DNA of 41,847 nt from DATFWC01 sp045801465 (GCA_045801465.1 JBJMSU010000202.1:1-41847), one strand, 5' to 3'. Shown: positions 1 through 7,675, counted from the stretch's first letter. A program made the numbers and translations. The notes: generated from the sequence alone by a model not told the origin.

Positions 1-37
1 AAGCTGCGCCCGCGCAAGCGCCCCCCGACGATGCGCA

Positions 38-1075
38 TCAGCGCTCCCGCTTGCCGTGATAGCGGCGACGCAGCCGGCGCGGCTTGGCGGGTCGGGCCTT
101 TCGATTGTCATCCCGGACGGCTCGCGTCCGCGAGCCGATCCGGGACCCAGGTGTCCCGGCATCCGGAACAGGCGCGGCAGGGATACCTGGGTCCCCGCTC
201 TCGCGCCGTGCGGCGCTCGGCCGGGATGACAAAGGAACGGCCGTGCGCTTCTCCCCCTTCGGGGGAGGGGTTGGCGCAAGCGGCGCCGCCGAGATCGGCG
301 CCGAGAAATCGCAGCCGGCGAGCTTCGTCAGGCGTTCGCCGAGCTGCTCGCGCAAATGCCGCGTCTTCACTTCTTCGATCGCGCCCGCCGGCAATTCGCC
401 GAGCTGGAACGGCCCGAACGAGACGCGGATGAGCCGCGCGACCTTGAGCCCGAGATGGGCGAGCACGTTCCTCACCTCGCGGTTCTTGCCCTCGCGGATC
501 GCGAAGGTGAGCCACACGTTGCTGCCCTGCTCGCGCTCGAGCTCAGCCTCGATCGGTCCGTAGCGGACGCCGTCGATGGTGACGCCGTCGCGCACCGAGT
601 CGAGTTGTCCTTGCGTCACGCGGCCGTGCGCGCGCACGCGGTAACGGCGCAGCCAGCCGGTTTCGGGGAGCTCGAGCACGCGCCCGAGCCCGCCGTCGTT
701 GGTGAGCAGCAAGAGACCTTCGGTGTTGAGGTCGAGACGGCCGACGCTGATCAGGCGCGGCAGGTGCTTGGGCAGCCCGGCGAAGATGGTCGGCCGCCGC
801 TCCGGATCGGCGTGGGTGGTCACCAGCCCGCGCGGCTTGTGATAGAGGAAGAGCCGCGTGCGCTCGCGCGCCGGCAACGCCGCGCCGTCGACGGTGATGC
901 GGTCGCTCGAACCGACGTTGACGGCCGGCGACGCGATGGTCTTGCCGTTGATCGCCACGCGCCCGGCCGCGATCCAGGCCTCCGCTTCGCGGCGCGAGGC
1001 CAGGCCGGCGCGCGCGATCACCTTGGCGATGCGCTCGCCTGCGCGCGGCTGCGGCTGTTCGCTCTTGCGTGCCAT
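38..1075 (-). CDS. rluB: 23S rRNA pseudouridine synthase, RluB/RsuA family
   Basis: Converts a uridine of 23S rRNA to pseudouridine (RluB/RsuA family). An S4 RNA-binding domain covers roughly residues 13-60. The catalytic motif GRLDLNTEG follows, with Asp115 as the expected nucleophile, and the synthase domain ends near residue 255. I chose the ATG at 1075 (MARKSEQ), which begins just ahead of the S4 domain; an in-frame extension to 1144 adds residues atypical of the family. The product is 345 aa, longer than usual, because the C-terminal tail includes a palindromic repeat (106-231, residues about 282-324) and then a basic tail. It is divergent from tadA. The family is certain; the choice of RluB over paralogues is likely. 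Confidence 0.93.
   Translation of the reverse strand: MARKSEQPQPRAGERIAKVIARAGLASRREAEAWIAAGRVAINGKTIASPAVNVGSSDRITVDGAALPARERTRLFLYHKPRGLVTTHADPERRPTIFAGLPKHLPRLISVGRLDLNTEGLLLLTNDGGLGRVLELPETGWLRRYRVRAHGRVTQGQLDSVRDGVTIDGVRYGPIEAELEREQGSNVWLTFAIREGKNREVRNVLAHLGLKVARLIRVSFGPFQLGELPAGAIEEVKTRHLREQLGERLTKLAGCDFSAPISAAPLAPTPPPKGEKRTAVPLSSRPSAARRESGDPGIPAAPVPDAGTPGSRIGSRTRAVRDDNRKARPAKPRRLRRRYHGKRER
106..231. repeat. Palindromic repeat (class A) inside rluB
   Basis: The ends are perfect 11-bp inverted repeats, TGTCATCCCGG and CCGGGATGACA, with inner arms GGGACCCAG/CTGGGTCCC. The element is 126 bp, exactly 42 codons, and lies in frame in the 3' part of rluB. The same class occurs between genes at 4875-4942, 14079-14225 and 32528-32572, with a degenerate copy at 31585-31634. 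Confidence 0.85.
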
Positions 1076-1147
1076 ACGGGAACCGGTCGATATCAGCCGG
1101 CTGATAGCAGAGATCGCAGAGTGGAACGAGCCGTGACGGTTCACTCG

Positions 1148-1240
1148 TCATTGCCGGGCTTGACCCGGCAATCCAGCCATTTTGTTAGTAGATGGATCAC
1201 CGGCTCTCGGCGCTGCGCGCCGGCCCGGTGATGACGACAA
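1148..1240. repeat. Intergenic palindromic repeat between rluB and tadA
   Basis: The segment starts GTCATTGCCGGGCTTGACCC and ends in a GGCCCGGTGATGACGA motif, giving imperfect inverted ends around two small hairpins. It fills most of the 180-bp divergent spacer, so the promoters of both genes must lie in or beside it. It belongs to the same broad population of repeats as the others in this window. Confidence 0.6.
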
Positions 1241-1255
1241 GGTAATCAGGGACAG

Positions 1256-1696
1256 ATGACATCGTTCATGGACCTTGCGCTGAGCGAAGCGCGGGCTGCG
1301 GGCGCGGCCGGCGAGGTTCCGGTCGGCTGCGTGATCGTGCGCGACAACGCCGTCGTCGCCAAGGCGGCGAACCGCACCATCGCGGATCGCGACCCGACCG
1401 CGCACGCCGAGCTGCTGGCGATCCGTGCCGCCGCTGCCGCACTCGGCTCGGAGCGGCTGAGCGACTGCGATCTCTATGTGACGCTTGAGCCCTGCGCCAT
1501 GTGCGCGGCCGCGATGTCATTCGCCCGGCTGCGCCGGCTCTACTACGGCGCCGCCGATCCCAAAGGTGGCGCGGTGGAGAACGGCGTGCGCTTCTTCTCC
1601 GCGCCGACGTGCCATCACCGGCCGGAGATCTACGGCGGCATCGGCGAAGCAGCCGCTGCCGCGCTGCTCAAGGATTTCTTCCAAGCAAGGCGGTGA
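1256..1696 (+). CDS. tadA: tRNA-specific adenosine deaminase TadA
   Basis: Deaminates the wobble adenosine of tRNA-Arg(ACG) to inosine, a zinc-dependent reaction in the cytoplasm. The zinc and catalytic motif HAE is at residues 50-52 (His50 ligand, Glu52 proton shuttle), and PCAMC at 79-83 gives Cys80 and Cys83. At 146 aa it has the usual length, and the C-terminal part with the FF motif is present. The start ATG at 1256 follows an AGGGA ribosome-binding site. It is divergent from rluB; from memory this pairing is common in alphaproteobacteria. Other cytidine/guanine deaminases share the fold, but the overall pattern and neighbour favour TadA. Confidence 0.92.
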   Translation: MTSFMDLALSEARAAGAAGEVPVGCVIVRDNAVVAKAANRTIADRDPTAHAELLAIRAAAAALGSERLSDCDLYVTLEPCAMCAAAMSFARLRRLYYGAADPKGGAVENGVRFFSAPTCHHRPEIYGGIGEAAAAALLKDFFQARR

Positions 1697-1703
1697 CGCG
1701 CCG

Positions 1704-1833
1704 TAGGGTAGGCAAATTTGCCTGCTGCAGCGCTGTTGGTGGGCGAGCCGCCAAAAGCGGCGAGGGACGGCGCGATGGCAAATCTGCCCACCATGCAGCG
1801 CCCAGATCGCGCGCCTTTGCCCAGCCTACAATT
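1704..1833. repeat. Intergenic palindromic repeat (class D) between tadA and patatin gene
   Basis: This fills the convergent spacer. Left and right parts are inverted: GTAGGGTAGGCAAATTTGCC on the left, and GGCAAATCTGCCCACC plus CCCAGCCTAC on the right. It contains the module GGGCGAGCCGCCAAAAGCGG, which also occurs in the repeat at 11153-11259, so two repeat classes share one hairpin cassette. The right end touches the 3' end of the patatin gene. Confidence 0.65.
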
Positions 1834-2665
1834 CGAGCAACTTCGGCAACATCCCCTTCACCTCGGCCTTGGCCGGCTCGGCGGCGCGCAGGATGGCGCT
1901 GGCCTGAAAGAAATCCAGCAGGCGGAAAATGCCGACGTTGGGACGGATGACGAGATCGGGCCCGCCGGCCTTGAGCTTCTCGGCGACGATGGTCTGGCCC
2001 ATGATGCCCAATGTGGTGAACATCGCCGCCCACGGATCGGGAATGCCGCCGATCTCGTCGGGACCGCCGGAGCAGTCGACGGCGAGAACCACGTCGGCCA
2101 GCCCGCGCAGGCAGTCGAAGGGGAGCGGGTTGACGGCGGCGCCGTCGACCAGGACGCGGGCGTCGATCTCGACCGGGCGGATCAGCCCGGGAATCGCCAT
2201 GGAGGCGGCAATGGCCGGCTTGAGCGCGCCGGCGTCGAGGACGATCTCGCACCGGCCGTTGAGATCGGTGGCGATAACCTGAAGCGGGATTGCGAGCGCG
2301 GCGAAATCGTCCGGCACCGCGGCGGGAAGAAACGAGCCGCAGAATTTCGCCGCGTCCATCAGGATGGGATTGGCGAGCGGCGCCGTGATCCACTGCGACA
2401 GCGGCGCCGCGCGCGCCGCCATCAGGCGCGAAAGGATGCCGCCGCGGTCATGGGCGAGCTTGATGACGTGGCGCCGGATCGCCTTTCCGGTCATGCCGGC
2501 CGCGTAGGCGGCGCCGATCAGCGCGCCGAACGACGAGCCGGCGATCCTGGCCGGGCGCAGCTGAAGCTCGTCGAGCGCCTCGAGCACGGCGATCTGGCCG
2601 AGCGCGCGGGCGCCGCCGACCCCGAGTGCAAGCGCAAACGTCTTTCGCCGCGATTCGTTCGTCAT
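1826..2665 (-). CDS. Patatin-like phospholipase (RssA-type)
   Basis: Predicted serine lipid acyl hydrolase with a Ser-Asp dyad. The oxyanion-hole loop GVGGARALG is at residues 15-23, and the nucleophile elbow GSSFG at 43-47 places Ser45 as the nucleophile. The catalytic Asp lies in a VDGA motif in the second half, in the canonical DG(A/G) position. There is no signal peptide, so it is probably cytosolic or peripheral at the inner membrane. The ATG at 2665 (MTNESRRK) is preferred over an upstream start at 2716, because that extension is encoded by the neighbouring repeat. Substrate unknown. Confidence 0.85.
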   Translation of the reverse strand: MTNESRRKTFALALGVGGARALGQIAVLEALDELQLRPARIAGSSFGALIGAAYAAGMTGKAIRRHVIKLAHDRGGILSRLMAARAAPLSQWITAPLANPILMDAAKFCGSFLPAAVPDDFAALAIPLQVIATDLNGRCEIVLDAGALKPAIAASMAIPGLIRPVEIDARVLVDGAAVNPLPFDCLRGLADVVLAVDCSGGPDEIGGIPDPWAAMFTTLGIMGQTIVAEKLKAGGPDLVIRPNVGIFRLLDFFQASAILRAAEPAKAEVKGMLPKLLEL

Positions 2666-2683
2666 CCGGCTTACGGACTTTAT

Positions 2684-2809
2684 GTCGTCCCCGCGAAGGC
2701 GGGGACCCATGACCACTGACGAGTGTATATCGCGAGAGCGGTGGTCATGGGTTCCCGCCTACGAGGCACCCCGCCGCGTGACGCGGCGGGGACCCCTCGC
2801 GGGAACGAC
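2684..2809. repeat. Intergenic palindromic repeat
   Basis: The left end reads GTCGTCCCCGCGAAGGCGGG and the right end GACCCCTCGCGGGAACGAC, with inner arms CATGACCAC and GTGGTCATG and a hairpin CCCCGCCGCG/CGCGGCGGGG. It fills the spacer between the patatin gene and the phosphotransferase gene and abuts the phosphotransferase stop codon. Confidence 0.7.
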
Positions 2810-3889
2810 TCACGTCGCGCCCGCCTGGCGCGCGAAGCCCCACGCGGTCTCGGCGAGCGGCGCCACCATGAGCGCCTTGGCGGGGGCATGTTCGCTGGTC
2901 GCGGTGCCGTCGCGCACGCGGCCGACGATGCCCTGAAAGATCGCCGCCAGGCGAAAGAAATTGTAGGCGAGATAGACCGGCAGATGCGGCCGCGGATCGA
3001 GGCCGGTGCGGGCGACGTAGCGCTCCACATAATCGGCGAGCGAGGGAATGCCGAGCGCGGCGAGGTCGTGCTCGACCAGCGAGCCGACGCCCGCATCCGA
3101 CGGCGGCATCACCCATTGCATCAGGTGATAGGAAAAGTCGGCGAGCGGATCGCCCAACGTGGAGAGCTCCCAGTCGAGCACGGCAAGAACCTGCGGCGCC
3201 GCGGCAGCAATGATGATGTTGTCGAGGCGGTAATCGCCGTGCACGATGCGCACCGGGCCGGCGGGCGGCACATGATCGGGCAGCCAAGCGATCAGCCGCT
3301 CCATGGCATCGATCCGCTCGGTCTCCGAGGCGCGGTATTGCTTAGACCAGCGCTCGACCTGGCGGCCGACGTAGTTCTCGCCGCGGCCGAAATCAGAGAG
3401 CCCGATTGCCACCGGCTCGAACGCGTGCAGACGCGCCAGCGTCGCGTTCATGGCGTCGTAGACGGCGGCGCGTTCCGTCGCCGTCGCGCCCGGCATGTGC
3501 GGATCCCAGAACACGCGACCGGCCACGAAGCCCATCACATAGAACGGCGTGCCGACGACGCTGTCGTCGGCGCAATAGACGACCGGCGCGGCGACCGGAA
3601 AGCCCTGCGCATGCAGCGCCGAGATGATCCGGTACTCGCGATCCACCGCGTGCGCCGACGGCAGCAGCTTGCCCGGCGGCTTGCGGCGCAGCACGTAGGC
3701 GCGCGTCGGCGTCTCCAACAGGTAGGTCGGATTCGATTGGCCGCCCTTGAATTGCCGCACGCTCAGCGGCCCGGCAAAGCCTTCGACCTCGCGCGCGAGG
3801 TAGGCTTCGAGCTTGTCGCTGTCGAACTTGAGCGCCCCCGCCGCTTCCTTGGTGCCGGTGAACGCCGCCTGCCGGTCGAGCTGCATCAT
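2810..3889 (-). CDS. Phosphotransferase family protein (APH/ACAD10-11 kinase-like)
   Basis: Aminoglycoside-phosphotransferase-fold kinase of the group found with acyl-CoA dehydrogenases. Lys70 in VLRRK is the likely ATP-binding lysine. HGDYRLDN at residues 217-224 is the catalytic loop (Asp219, Asn224), and DWE at 239-241 is the metal-binding motif. Length is 359 aa. The start ATG at 3889 lies 4 bp after the stop of the upstream hydrolase gene, so the two are probably co-transcribed. By family, such proteins may phosphorylate hydroxyacyl-CoA substrates or act on small molecules; the substrate cannot be read from sequence. Antibiotic resistance is unlikely. Confidence 0.87.
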   Translation of the reverse strand: MMQLDRQAAFTGTKEAAGALKFDSDKLEAYLAREVEGFAGPLSVRQFKGGQSNPTYLLETPTRAYVLRRKPPGKLLPSAHAVDREYRIISALHAQGFPVAAPVVYCADDSVVGTPFYVMGFVAGRVFWDPHMPGATATERAAVYDAMNATLARLHAFEPVAIGLSDFGRGENYVGRQVERWSKQYRASETERIDAMERLIAWLPDHVPPAGPVRIVHGDYRLDNIIIAAAAPQVLAVLDWELSTLGDPLADFSYHLMQWVMPPSDAGVGSLVEHDLAALGIPSLADYVERYVARTGLDPRPHLPVYLAYNFFRLAAIFQGIVGRVRDGTATSEHAPAKALMVAPLAETAWGFARQAGAT

Positions 3890-3893
3890 GACG

Positions 3894-4796
3894 TCACGCG
3901 GCGAAAAATTCGGCGAGGGCCGCCGCGGTCGCGTCGGGCGCCTCCTCGGCGAGGAAGTGGCCGGAGTCGATCGCCGTCCCGCGCACGTCGCTCGCCCATT
4001 CGCGCCACACGTCGAGCGGCGTGTCGCCGGCCGGCGAAAGTCCGCCGGCGCCCCACAGTGCCAGCACCGGGCCGGCAATGCGGCGGCCGGCCGCGCGGTC
4101 GGCGGCATCGTGGTCGTAATCGGCATGGGCGCCGGCGCGGTAGTCCTCGCACGCGGCGTGAATGCGCGACGGATCGGCGAGCGCTGCGCGGTAGTGGGCG
4201 AGCGCGCGCGGATCGAAGGCGGCAAGACTCTGCGCCTTGGTCCAGCTCGCCAGCGTGTGGTCGACATTAAACACCGGATTGCCGCCGATCAGCCGTTCGG
4301 GGAGCGGCTCGGGCTGCGCCAGGAACAGCCAGTGGTACATCTTCAATCCGTACTGGCGGTCCATGCGCTGCCAGTAGTCGTAGGTTGGCAGGATGTCGAG
4401 CGCGGCGAGGCGTTCGACCCGCTCCGGGTGATCGAGCGCCAGCCGATAGGCAACGCGCCCGCCGCGGTCATGGCCGGCGATGCGGAAGCGGACGAAGCCC
4501 AGCGCCTCCATCAGCTCGATCATCACGGCAGCCATGGCACGCTTGGTGTAGGGGCTGTGATCGGCGTCGGAGCGCGGCACCGCCGACCAGCCGTAACCGG
4601 GCAGATCGGGGATCACCAGCGTGAAGCCTTGCGCCAGCCTGGGGGCGACGCGGTGATAGATCACGTTGGTCTGCGGATAGCCGTGCAGCAGGAGCAGCGG
4701 CGGCCCGGTCCCGCCGGTGCGCACGAAGATCGTGCCGATGGATGTCGGCATGAAGCGCGAGGCAAATCCGGGATAGAGGTCGGCGAGGTCGGGCAT
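3894..4796 (-). CDS. Alpha/beta hydrolase, fluoroacetate dehalogenase-like
   Basis: Predicted haloacetate dehalogenase of 300 aa. Counting from the ATG at 4796 (MPDLADL), it has Asp110 in HDRGGR (nucleophile), Arg111 and Arg114 (substrate carboxylate), Asp134, His155-Trp156 in YHWLF, Tyr219 in EDYR and His280 in GHFLAEE. From memory these are the catalytic and halide-pocket residues, at identical numbers, of the Rhodopseudomonas fluoroacetate dehalogenase RPA1163. HGYPQ at 39-43 is the oxyanion-hole region. The function is therefore well supported, though fluoride versus chloride preference needs an assay. It sits directly upstream of the phosphotransferase gene and downstream of purD. Confidence 0.85.
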   Translation of the reverse strand: MPDLADLYPGFASRFMPTSIGTIFVRTGGTGPPLLLLHGYPQTNVIYHRVAPRLAQGFTLVIPDLPGYGWSAVPRSDADHSPYTKRAMAAVMIELMEALGFVRFRIAGHDRGGRVAYRLALDHPERVERLAALDILPTYDYWQRMDRQYGLKMYHWLFLAQPEPLPERLIGGNPVFNVDHTLASWTKAQSLAAFDPRALAHYRAALADPSRIHAACEDYRAGAHADYDHDAADRAAGRRIAGPVLALWGAGGLSPAGDTPLDVWREWASDVRGTAIDSGHFLAEEAPDATAAALAEFFAA

Positions 4797-4874
4797 GATC
4801 TTAAGCCGCGGTGGGGCGGCGGATTGTAGGCGCTGGAGCCCGCAGGGAGCGATAGCGGAATGCGGGGAGCGGCC

Positions 4875-4942
4875 TGTCATCCCGGATGCGGTGCAGCGCA
4901 CCACTCCGCTGCGCTTCGTGCTGCGCTGCGCCCGGGATGACA
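4875..4942. repeat. Palindromic repeat (class A)
   Basis: Perfect 11-bp inverted ends TGTCATCCCGG/CCGGGATGACA surround a GCAGCGCACCACTCCGCT-type core. The core also appears in the copy at 14079-14225. It lies in the 160-bp spacer between purD and the dehalogenase-like gene. Confidence 0.8.
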
Positions 4943-4956
4943 GCGCTCCATCGGGG

Positions 4957-6231
4957 CTACGACTTCGCCACCTGCTCGCGCTCCACTGCGCGCCAGCCGA
5001 TGTCGCGGCGGCAGAAGCCGTCCGGCCAGCGGATCTTGTCGACCGCCGCATAGGCGCGCGCCTGTGCCTCGGCGACGTTCGCGCCCAGCGCCGAGACGTT
5101 GAGCACGCGGCCGCCGTTGGCGAGGATGCGTCCGCCCTCCTGCCGCGTCCCGGCGTGAAAGATCTCCACGCCCTCGACTTCCGCCGCCGCATCGAGGCCT
5201 TCGATGACCGCGCCCTTGTGGTAGGCGCCGGGGTAGCCGCGCGCCGCCATCACCACCGTCAGCGCCGCGTCGGGATACCAGCGCAGGTCGAAGTTCTTCA
5301 ACATCCCGTCGCTCGCCGCCAGCAGCGCCGGCACGAGGTCGGACATGAGGCGCAGCATCAGCACCTGGCATTCGGGGTCGCCGAAGCGCGCGTTGTACTC
5401 GATGAGCTTCGGGCCGTCGGCAGTGATCATCAGCCCGGCATAGAGCACCCCGCGATACGGGCAGCCTTTCGCCTGCATGGCGCGGATGGTCGGCAGCACG
5501 ATCTCGTCCATGGCGCGGCCGCTCATGTGCTCGGTCATGATGGCGGCCGGCGAATAGGCCCCCATGCCGCCGGTGTTCGGCCCCTGGTCGCCGTCGAAGG
5601 CACGCTTGTGGTCCTGCGCCGAGGCGAGCGGGATTGCGTTCTCGCCGTCGCTGAGGACGAAGAAGGAGGCTTCCTCGCCGTCGAGGAACTCCTCGACCAC
5701 GAGCGCGCCCGACGGCTCGCGCATGATGTCGTCGATATGGGCGAGCGCCTCGTCGACCGTCGTGGCGACCACCACGCCTTTGCCGGCGGCAAGCCCGTCG
5801 GCCTTGACCACGATCGGGAGTTTATGCGCCCGCACATGGGCCTTGGCCGGCGCGGCCGCGGTGAAACGGGCGTAGGCCGCGGTGGGAATGGCGTGCTCGC
5901 GGGCTAGATCCTTGGTGAAGCCCTTGGAGCCTTCGAGCCGCGCTGCCGCCGCGGTCGGGCCGAACGCCTTGATGCCGGCGGCGCTGAGATCGTCGACCAG
6001 ACCGGCGACGAGCGGTGCCTCGGGTCCGACCACGACGAGGTCGATGCGCTGCGCCCGGCAGAACGCTACCACCGCCGCATGATCGGCGATGTCGAGCGCG
6101 ACGAGCTCGGCCTCGCGCGCGATGCCGGCATTGCCGGGCGCGCAATAGAGGCGGTCCACCAGCGGGCTGGCGGCGATCTTCCAGGCCAGCGCGTGCTCGC
6201 GCCCGCCGGCGCCGAGAAGGAGGATGTTCAT
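4957..6231 (-). CDS. purD: Phosphoribosylamine-glycine ligase
   Basis: Second step of purine biosynthesis: joins glycine to phosphoribosylamine with ATP to make GAR, in the cytoplasm. The N-terminal motif GAGGREHALAWK (residues 7-18) and PGNAG are typical. The ATP-grasp core contains KADGLAAGKGV, a DHKRAFDGDQGPNTGGMG segment and the metal-binding EYNARFGDPE. At 424 aa it is full length, and the ATG at 6231 begins exactly at the conserved N-terminus. In related genomes I recall purD next to xseA and DUF2093; here those lie about 21 and 29 kb away. Confidence 0.97.
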   Translation of the reverse strand: MNILLLGAGGREHALAWKIAASPLVDRLYCAPGNAGIAREAELVALDIADHAAVVAFCRAQRIDLVVVGPEAPLVAGLVDDLSAAGIKAFGPTAAAARLEGSKGFTKDLAREHAIPTAAYARFTAAAPAKAHVRAHKLPIVVKADGLAAGKGVVVATTVDEALAHIDDIMREPSGALVVEEFLDGEEASFFVLSDGENAIPLASAQDHKRAFDGDQGPNTGGMGAYSPAAIMTEHMSGRAMDEIVLPTIRAMQAKGCPYRGVLYAGLMITADGPKLIEYNARFGDPECQVLMLRLMSDLVPALLAASDGMLKNFDLRWYPDAALTVVMAARGYPGAYHKGAVIEGLDAAAEVEGVEIFHAGTRQEGGRILANGGRVLNVSALGANVAEAQARAYAAVDKIRWPDGFCRRDIGWRAVEREQVAKS

Positions 6232-6326
6232 GCTGGGCGATGATAAATCCGACGTGTCAGTCGGTTACCGGCTCGCGTGGCGCGGCACAAGAGCAGACGC
6301 CACGATGATCCGCGCGGTGCGGATAA

Positions 6327-6635
6327 TCAAGACGCTGCTCGGCTCCTGGTGATCGCGCGGCGAACGGCCTTCGGCTCGGCCCGAATGACCTCGATGAGGG
6401 TTCGGGCGGCGCCTGAAGGCTTGCGAGTGCCGAGTTCCCACTTGCGCACGGTGCCGACACCGGTTCCAATGAAAGCAGCGAACTCACGTTGCGATAGGCC
6501 GAGCTTGAGGCGCGCTTCGCGCGCGCCGGTCTCGCGCGGAACCACCTGGTGGACGACGGCCTTCGTGCGCTTGCCGGCCGCGTGATCCAGCGCTTCACGG
6601 AGGCTTGCGCGAATGTCCTCCGCGAGGCTTTTCAT
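6327..6635 (-). CDS. XRE-family antitoxin (HigA-like)
   Basis: Helix-turn-helix DNA-binding protein and putative antitoxin, about 102 aa. The HTH spans roughly residues 45-80 (LGLSQREFAAFIGTGVGTVR). The ATG at 6635 forms a classic ATGA 4-bp overlap with the toxin stop (6632-6634) and has a GGAAAAG ribosome-binding site. The in-frame ATG at 6647 is possible but lacks a clear site. It is transcribed second, after the toxin, the higBA order. It probably neutralises the toxin and represses the shared promoter through the palindrome at 6992-7002. The family is clear; the TA function is inferred from the pairing. Confidence 0.85.
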   Translation of the reverse strand: MKSLAEDIRASLREALDHAAGKRTKAVVHQVVPRETGAREARLKLGLSQREFAAFIGTGVGTVRKWELGTRKPSGAARTLIEVIRAEPKAVRRAITRSRAAS

Positions 6636-6979
6636 TTTCTTTTCCATTGCGCGACAATCTCCTTCACCAATCTGGCGAACTCCTTTTTCTCCGCGGCACT
6701 CAGGTCATCCTTCTCGTTCTTCGCGTAGATGGCGAGAAGGAGAATGGGAACATGGACGTCGTGAAAATAGTAGATGACGCGCGCGCCACCGCGCTTGCCG
6801 ATTCCTTTGCGGCCGAGGCGGACCTTCCGCAATCCACCCGTACCTGGGATCAGGTCGCCGCAAGTGGGTTCGTAGGCAACGAGTTCGATGAGCGCTTCCT
6901 GCTCCTCTGCGGTCAGTAAATCAGCGGCGCGGCGCCGAAAACCGGCAAGTTCGATCACCGAAACAGGACGGCGACGCAT
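6632..6979 (-). CDS. RelE/ParE-superfamily toxin (HigB-like)
   Basis: Small basic protein of the RelE/HigB fold, about 115 aa, predicted ribosome-dependent mRNA interferase. Visible family features are the motif GLRKVRLGRKGIGKRGGARV in the middle, then IYYFHD, ILLLAIYAKNEKDDLS and a C-terminal ...LVKEIVAQW helix. The ATG at 6979 (MRRRPVSV) is preferred over a TTG at 6997, because the TTG falls inside the promoter spacer palindrome. It is first in a two-gene operon with the XRE antitoxin, overlapping by 4 bp. The predicted -10 box ends 6 nt before the ATG, so the mRNA may be leaderless. Confidence 0.85.
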   Translation of the reverse strand: MRRRPVSVIELAGFRRRAADLLTAEEQEALIELVAYEPTCGDLIPGTGGLRKVRLGRKGIGKRGGARVIYYFHDVHVPILLLAIYAKNEKDDLSAAEKKEFARLVKEIVAQWKRK

Positions 6980-6985
6980 TGGGCT

Positions 6986-7015
6986 ATGGTACCCCAATGG
7001 GGCTCACGCCGTCAA
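6986..7015 (-). promoter_or_regulatory. Putative toxin-antitoxin promoter
   Basis: On the minus strand, a -35 box TTGACG (7010-7015) is followed by an 18-nt spacer and a -10 box TACCAT (6986-6991). The toxin ATG begins at 6979, only 6 nt after the -10 box, so transcription should start at or next to the A of the start codon. This is a prediction from consensus matching. Confidence 0.6.
6992..7002. promoter_or_regulatory. Palindromic operator in promoter spacer
   Basis: CCCCAATGGGG is a 5-1-5 palindrome filling the downstream half of the spacer between the -35 and -10 boxes of the toxin-antitoxin promoter. A dimeric HTH protein bound here would block RNA polymerase. It is the likely site for autorepression by the neighbouring XRE antitoxin; this is inference from position. 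Confidence 0.5.
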
Positions 7016-7108
7016 GCATCACATTCCGGAAAGGATTTCGGAGCGAAGTGTGGTCGAGCGGCAGCCCCCGCGATAGTAAGGGAGCCGTGAACGCAATCGC
7101 GGCAGTGC

Positions 7109-7675
7109 CTACGCCCAGCGGGCGGCGGCCTCCTGCTCGGTCGGCACGCGGCCTTCGGGCGTGAGCTGGTCGACGGCCTCGGGCAGATCCTGGCTCAAGC
7201 CGTTGAGGAGGTCGACCTCGTTGATGCCGGCCTGCTCGGCGAGCGAGCTCACCGTGTCCTCGCCCAAGGCATCCCGCATCTGGTCGGGCGTCACGGCGCG
7301 GTTCGGACCGGTGCCGACCCACGAATGGGCGACGTCGCCGTGGCCGCTCTGCTGGAAGCGATCGACCAGTTCGCGCAGCGCTCCGCTGAGCATGCCGCCG
7401 GCCGCGCCGCCGGCGGCACCGCCGGCGAGCAGCCCGCCGAGGCCGCCGCGCAACAGATCGCCGAGACCGCCGGGGCTCGGGTCGCCGGCATTGCCTGGGT
7501 TGGCGCCGCTCGGCTGGCCGCGGCCGAGGATATCGCCCAACCCGCCGCCGCCCCCGCCGCCGCGGCCCTGATAGGCGCGATAGGCGAGCACGCCGAGCAG
7601 CAGCATGGTGAGGGGCGACATGCCGCCGCGTCCGCCCTGCGCGCTTCGCCCAAGAATCTGATCCAGCAACCCCAT
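7109..7675 (-). CDS. YidB family (DUF937) protein
   Basis: Protein of 188 aa with no known enzymatic activity. It starts MGLLDQILG, followed by a hydrophobic segment (MSPLTMLLLGVLAYRAY). A very Gly-rich low-complexity stretch (about residues 38-97) and a C-terminal domain with HSWVGTGPN and the acidic helical end DLPEAVDQLTPEGRVP complete it, all typical of YidB/DUF937. The ATG at 7675 has an AGGGAG site. No operon partner is evident; the flanks are a repeat element on one side and the toxin-antitoxin promoter on the other. Confidence 0.85.
   Translation of the reverse strand: MGLLDQILGRSAQGGRGGMSPLTMLLLGVLAYRAYQGRGGGGGGGLGDILGRGQPSGANPGNAGDPSPGGLGDLLRGGLGGLLAGGAAGGAAGGMLSGALRELVDRFQQSGHGDVAHSWVGTGPNRAVTPDQMRDALGEDTVSSLAEQAGINEVDLLNGLSQDLPEAVDQLTPEGRVPTEQEAAARWA

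Noticed and set aside
38..1144. Longer rluB beginning at 1144
   Set aside because: The extra N-terminal residues precede the S4 domain and do not resemble any family member, and the ATG at 1075 starts where S4 proteins normally start.
1697..1825. A tRNA or small RNA between tadA and the patatin gene
   Set aside because: The structure is a palindromic repeat of a class seen elsewhere, and no cloverleaf or CCA-type end was found.
3894..5192. 432-aa hydrolase beginning near 5192
   Set aside because: The first 132 residues overlap purD on the same strand and are rich in Arg/Ser/Ala shadow sequence; the real protein begins at 4796 with all conserved motifs.
6232..6326. CRISPR array or attachment site next to purD
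   Set aside because: No regularly spaced direct repeats and no tRNA-end duplication are visible.
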